Shown here one piece after another: positions 54,523 through 56,684 of a stretch of DNA of 56,684 bases. Origin of the DNA: Suillus spraguei. Its lineage: Eukaryota; Basidiomycota; Agaricomycetes; Boletales; Suillaceae. The notes under the pieces are model-generated. The model was not told the origin of the DNA and searched no databases. It saw nothing but the letters and a program-made list of their open reading frames with translations. The DNA is taken from the NCBI GenBank assembly GCA_016800925.1, contig JABCPU010000418.1:1-56684 (forward strand), in the 5' to 3' direction. Every line of letters begins with the position of its first letter. The stretch's first letter is position 1. A program made the translations under genes and the position numbers.

Positions 54523-55706
54523 TATCGCTAAACAGAAAATCGGGAGGGGAAGGATGAAGAGAGAAAGGAGAGGGAGGGGTAGAGAGGGTGAATCTATTAC
54601 CGCAAAAAAAACAAAGGAAACTGTTAAGATGCGGAACTGTCTTAGGGAAGGATGTAGAGTTAGTAGAACATTAGTTGACCAATAAAATTTATAGCCTTGG
54701 TGCCATACGCTACTTTCATCACAGCGGTTGGCGAGTCGCACGATGAAGTTCATGGATTATATATATGGCAATACGGTAGGAGCGCTACCAGTCGTCGGGT
54801 CGGCCATTAAAGAACTGGTGAGAAAGTTATATGGTATATGTCAAAGTTGACGTAAAAAGCCCCGCAACGCATCAACAGAGATCTTGGCCAGCACAACTGG
54901 ATGAAATAGTTGACAATGTCTCCCTCCAGTAGGCCCGCAACAAGCTAAACTTACACCCACCTCATGATACCGAAATGCATTCTTATACATTTGCATAGAC
55001 CGGCCGCATATACTATATCCACGAGAGCGATATTGCGTATAAGACCCGCAGTCGAAAAAGCCTTGCCAATTGAGTTCCATACGAGCATGGACAGTAGCCT
55101 AGAGTTATGCCTGGATCAATATTTCTGCAAGTAAATATTTTTCTTCCGGTTGTATGTCGGAAAAAACCTAAGGCCATTACAATGCCGCTGGATTGTATTA
55201 TATGGTATCAAAAGACTGGAAACTTTTTTCCGACAGTGTACGAGCATAACGACTGGAGCACCCATAGTAGTCGGAGCATATAGGTGACAGTTGCTAACTA
55301 GCGGCGGCGCGGACATTCTACCAGCAAAAATAGATGATCTGGTTAGCAGTGGCACGGCCATTCTTCCCAATGAGGGTCATGGCCGAGTACTGATCTGAAT
55401 CACCAACTTGTTGAGCTCTCGACTCGGACTGACTCCTACAAATCTTTCTGAATGATAATGATGAGATCGACAGCCGATTTGAAGAGCGTTATGCCGAACT
55501 ATGTAGTAGTACTAGCTGAGAGTCCAGACTAGATACTTGTAGACAGCATGTACATGTACCCTTTCGTTCTCAAGCCAGACTCTCATGCTACCCATAATAT
55601 GAAAGGTATTATATTTGGCCAGTTAACCGTCAGCCCATGGGGCTAGTCGCTACATGCTACCCAGTGAAATCTTGCTGGCGATTATGTTACCATAGGTCGG
55701 CTCCGA
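54523..55706. other. Upstream region of GH47 gene, no recognised gene
   Basis: Only short frames are seen. A minus-strand frame at 54841-55080 (FFDCGSYTQYRSRGYS) is unrecognised. Confidence 0.4.
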
Positions 55707-55845
55707 AGGTTGGACCCCGCAACCGGAGAAATGTTAAAAGCTTTTATCGTCTTCATTGTCCCACTCGTCGAGTTCACGGTCTTTGCGCACAGCATCCTCA
55801 GAGCCATTATTTACAACCCTAGTGCTCGTGAATGTCCATCCACCA
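55707..55845 (+). repeat. Inverted duplication, left arm
   Basis: AGGTTGGACCCCGC, then GGAGAAATGTTA and GGTCTTTGCGCACAG, match the reverse complement of 56218-56352 with indels. About 370 bp separate the arms. The left arm is open on the plus strand with hydrophobic sequence (FIVFIVPLVEFTVFAHSIL), so it may be an exon of a membrane protein. Confidence 0.75.
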
Positions 55846-56217
55846 CCGCGCTAGATCCTCATCGCGCTCGCAACCATAATCCAGGCTTTCCTCATTAACC
55901 TGCAGCTCTACCTCGCACACAATATATAGTGCATACATGCTCCCATCATTGGTAGTCATTTATATTGCATCCTCATCTCACCAGCAAATCAAAGACATGT
56001 TTAAATTGGTTCATAATTAAAATTTCATCATATGTCACGGTAAAGTACGATTTGACAAAACTTTATCAAGGATATGCTACACTACATGGAAGAGGGTGGT
56101 AGACATGAGGGGGACAGGGACACCAGGATGAAGAAGCCAAAAAAATGGGAATGCTGGCCAAGGAATGCGCTCGACCATACGCGTTAATGTTTGTAGGCCG
56201 TAGGAAATGAAAGCGCG

Positions 56218-56352
56218 CAGAGTGATCGAGAGATATTCACAGGCATAAAGGTTAGGAAAAATGGCTGAGGATACTGTGCGCAAAGACCATGAACTCGACG
56301 AGGACGGAAAAGTTTCTAACATTTCTCCGGCATAGTTTGCAGGGTCCAACCT
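56218..56352 (-). repeat. Inverted duplication, right arm
   Basis: This is the minus-strand counterpart of 55707-55845, keeping GGTCTTTGCGCACAG and GGAGAAATGTTA. A 14-bp loss relative to the left arm removes part of the hydrophobic stretch. Confidence 0.75.
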
Positions 56353-56684
56353 TTACTAAATAACGTCACTCCCAACATGCTTTTTGAAAGATTGGGAGCC
56401 GATCTATTCGAAATGGTAAACAGGTACTACATCGATATCTTCTTCTCACCGGTTCTCTGATAATAATTTGATAACGGCATCATCAACGTTCAACGTTCAG
56501 TTTATGCAGGTGAGCTTGATAGAATGTTCGGTTTGCAGTGAAACCGTGGGGGTGAATAATCAATTGGTACAGCACCTAAGAATCAAATGCGAGAAGCCAA
56601 ATTAACAGGATAAATTGCCTTGCCCATATGAAATTGCACCAGTACAAGTTCACATGCGCTCGTCGTTAAACAAATACAGAAAAA
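56353..56684. other. No recognised feature
   Basis: Window end, with no frame or repeat I can name. Confidence 0.4.

Overview
The window is about 56.7 kb of nuclear DNA from a filamentous basidiomycete, most likely an Agaricomycete. The evidence is introns of about 49-61 bp with GT(A/G)AG-type ends, cerato-platanin genes, an Ecl1-type zinc protein, a chromodomain Ty3/gypsy element, and a KDZ transposon sitting next to a TET/JBP-like oxygenase gene, a pairing known from mushroom-forming fungi. No rRNA, tRNA or CRISPR array was recognised.

Left part (1-14.2 kb) is the ordinary host region. It holds a three-exon Ecl1-family gene (1562-3255, +), a long stretch with no recognised gene (3.3-8.9 kb), a six-exon FKBP12-type prolyl isomerase (8965-9580, +) whose first exon is only the ATG, a broken coiled-coil gene (9734-10228, -), a linker-histone (H15) domain protein (11536-13365, -) and a small single-pass, probably mitochondrial protein (13676-14183, -).

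Middle-left (13.8-29.3 kb) is a segmental duplication array. The unit carries part of the small mitochondrial gene, a decayed class I fructose-bisphosphate aldolase gene and a secreted cerato-platanin gene. Cerato-platanin copies 1 (16318-16749) and 3 (22042-22473) are intact. Copy 2 (18040-18438) is broken. Aldolase relics lie at about 14.4-15.4 and 20.3-21.2 kb. A dead Ty1/copia element (23281-28745) sits between unit 3 and a fourth, truncated unit (about 28.8-29.3 kb).

Middle-right (29.6-50 kb) is a transposon graveyard. It contains a minus-strand relic with a TET/JBP-like 2OG-Fe(II) oxygenase gene immediately upstream of a KDZ (Kyakuja-Dileera-Zisupton) transposase, several copies of one LTR family (two of which flank an MSH6 fragment), an inverted-repeat cluster, a chromodomain gypsy element (41064-48353), and fragments of another gypsy element, a Harbinger-like transposase and a copia reverse transcriptase. 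Three solo LTRs are nested inside other elements, each with an exact 5-bp target duplication (CTATC, GGCAG, AGAAC).

Right part (50-56.7 kb) returns to low-repeat DNA with a frameshifted GH47 alpha-mannosidase gene (52146-54522, -) and an inverted duplication of about 140 bp near the end.

The most interesting points are the TET/JBP-KDZ cassette (DNA-modification enzyme plus transposase), the cerato-platanin/aldolase array, the MSH6 piece between same-orientation LTR-like repeats, and a pattern of one-base length differences that may partly reflect sequence quality.
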